DNA of 17,077 nucleotides. It comes from Flavobacteriia bacterium (GTDB taxonomy: Bacteria > Bacteroidota > Bacteroidia > Flavobacteriales > Flavobacteriaceae). Shown here piece by piece: positions 16,975 through 17,077 of the stretch (position 1 is the first letter of the stretch; each line of letters begins with the position of its first letter). The stretch is taken from assembly GCA_003973375.1 (NCBI GenBank), contig QNYL01000300.1, forward strand, positions 1-17,077. The letters are read 5' to 3'. Below the pieces are notes generated by a model, which was given only the letters and a program-made list of their open reading frames with translations, searched no databases and was not told the DNA's origin. Position numbers and translations under genes: made by a program.

Positions 16975-16997
16975 TTTTAAGAAAAACCAATCTATTA

Positions 16998-17028
16998 TTT
17001 GGAATCATTCTAAATAAATATATATTTG
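16998..17028 (+). promoter_or_regulatory. consensus Bacteroidota promoter for the gene at the right edge
   Basis: TTTG at 16998-17001, a 19-base spacer and TATATTTG at 17021-17028 exactly match the TTTG-N19-TAnnTTTG promoter. Transcription would start near 17034, about 17 bases before the ATG at 17051. This is the best promoter match in the window. Confidence 0.75.
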
Positions 17029-17050
17029 CCTGAAATTTTAAGGCCTTGTT

Positions 17051-17077
17051 ATGTTTACAAAGAGATTCTTTATCATT
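17051..17077 (+). CDS. start of a gene truncated by the window edge
   Basis: The ATG at 17051 opens a frame coding MFTKRFFII up to the window edge. The strong promoter just upstream, with a leader length like other genes here, supports it as a true start. The residues would suit the beginning of a signal peptide or membrane helix. Nine codons are too few to say what it is. Confidence 0.5.

Overview
The window looks like a chromosomal segment of a Bacteroidota bacterium, most likely a member of the Flavobacteriaceae. The DNA is AT-rich. Upstream regions carry the Bacteroidota-type -7 element TAnnTTTG, in places with a TTG/TTTG -33 element, and Shine-Dalgarno sequences are absent. Gene content agrees: a SusC-style TonB-dependent receptor with an N-terminal carboxypeptidase-regulatory-like domain, a YbiT-like ABC-F protein, a fused FtcD and a PAS-LuxR regulator. 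I saw no rRNA, tRNA, CRISPR array, insertion sequence, phage gene or integration site. No gene-free stretch exceeds 300 bases.

Layout. 1-661 (-) is the N-terminal part of an exported M20 metallopeptidase, cut by the window edge. Diverging from it are a DUF4126 membrane protein (766-1341), hisS (1409-2773) and folE (2828-3517), all on +. A bidirectional hairpin terminator (3541-3579) separates folE from a convergent DEAD-box RNA helicase (3599-5254, -). Behind the helicase lies a lipoprotein with a thioredoxin-like C-terminal region lacking the CXXC motif (5372-6787, -). It diverges from an ABC-F ATPase (7002-8624, +) that ends in a strong terminator.

From 8789 to 16171 everything is on the minus strand. 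In transcription order: a 47-residue membrane protein, a 186-residue helical protein of unknown function, purB, a 108-residue His/Cys-containing exported small protein, a TonB-dependent receptor, ftcD and a PAS-LuxR regulator. Finally a secreted MORN/YwqK-like repeat protein (16264-16974) and the first codons of another gene (from 17051) lie on +.

How the genes work together. Most of the window is housekeeping: histidyl-tRNA synthesis, the first step from GTP to pterins/folate, purine synthesis, RNA remodelling, ribosome-associated ABC-F function and histidine-derived formimino transfer to tetrahydrofolate. Two groups look like functional units: the 47-aa/186-aa/purB cluster, whose first two genes overlap, and the small His/Cys protein plus TonB receptor, probably an outer-membrane uptake pair. 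I found no clearly novel multi-gene system. The best leads are the inactivated second nucleotide site of the ABC-F protein, including a natural Glu-to-Gln change, the CXXC-less lipoprotein, and the two small conserved-looking proteins in the minus-strand clusters.
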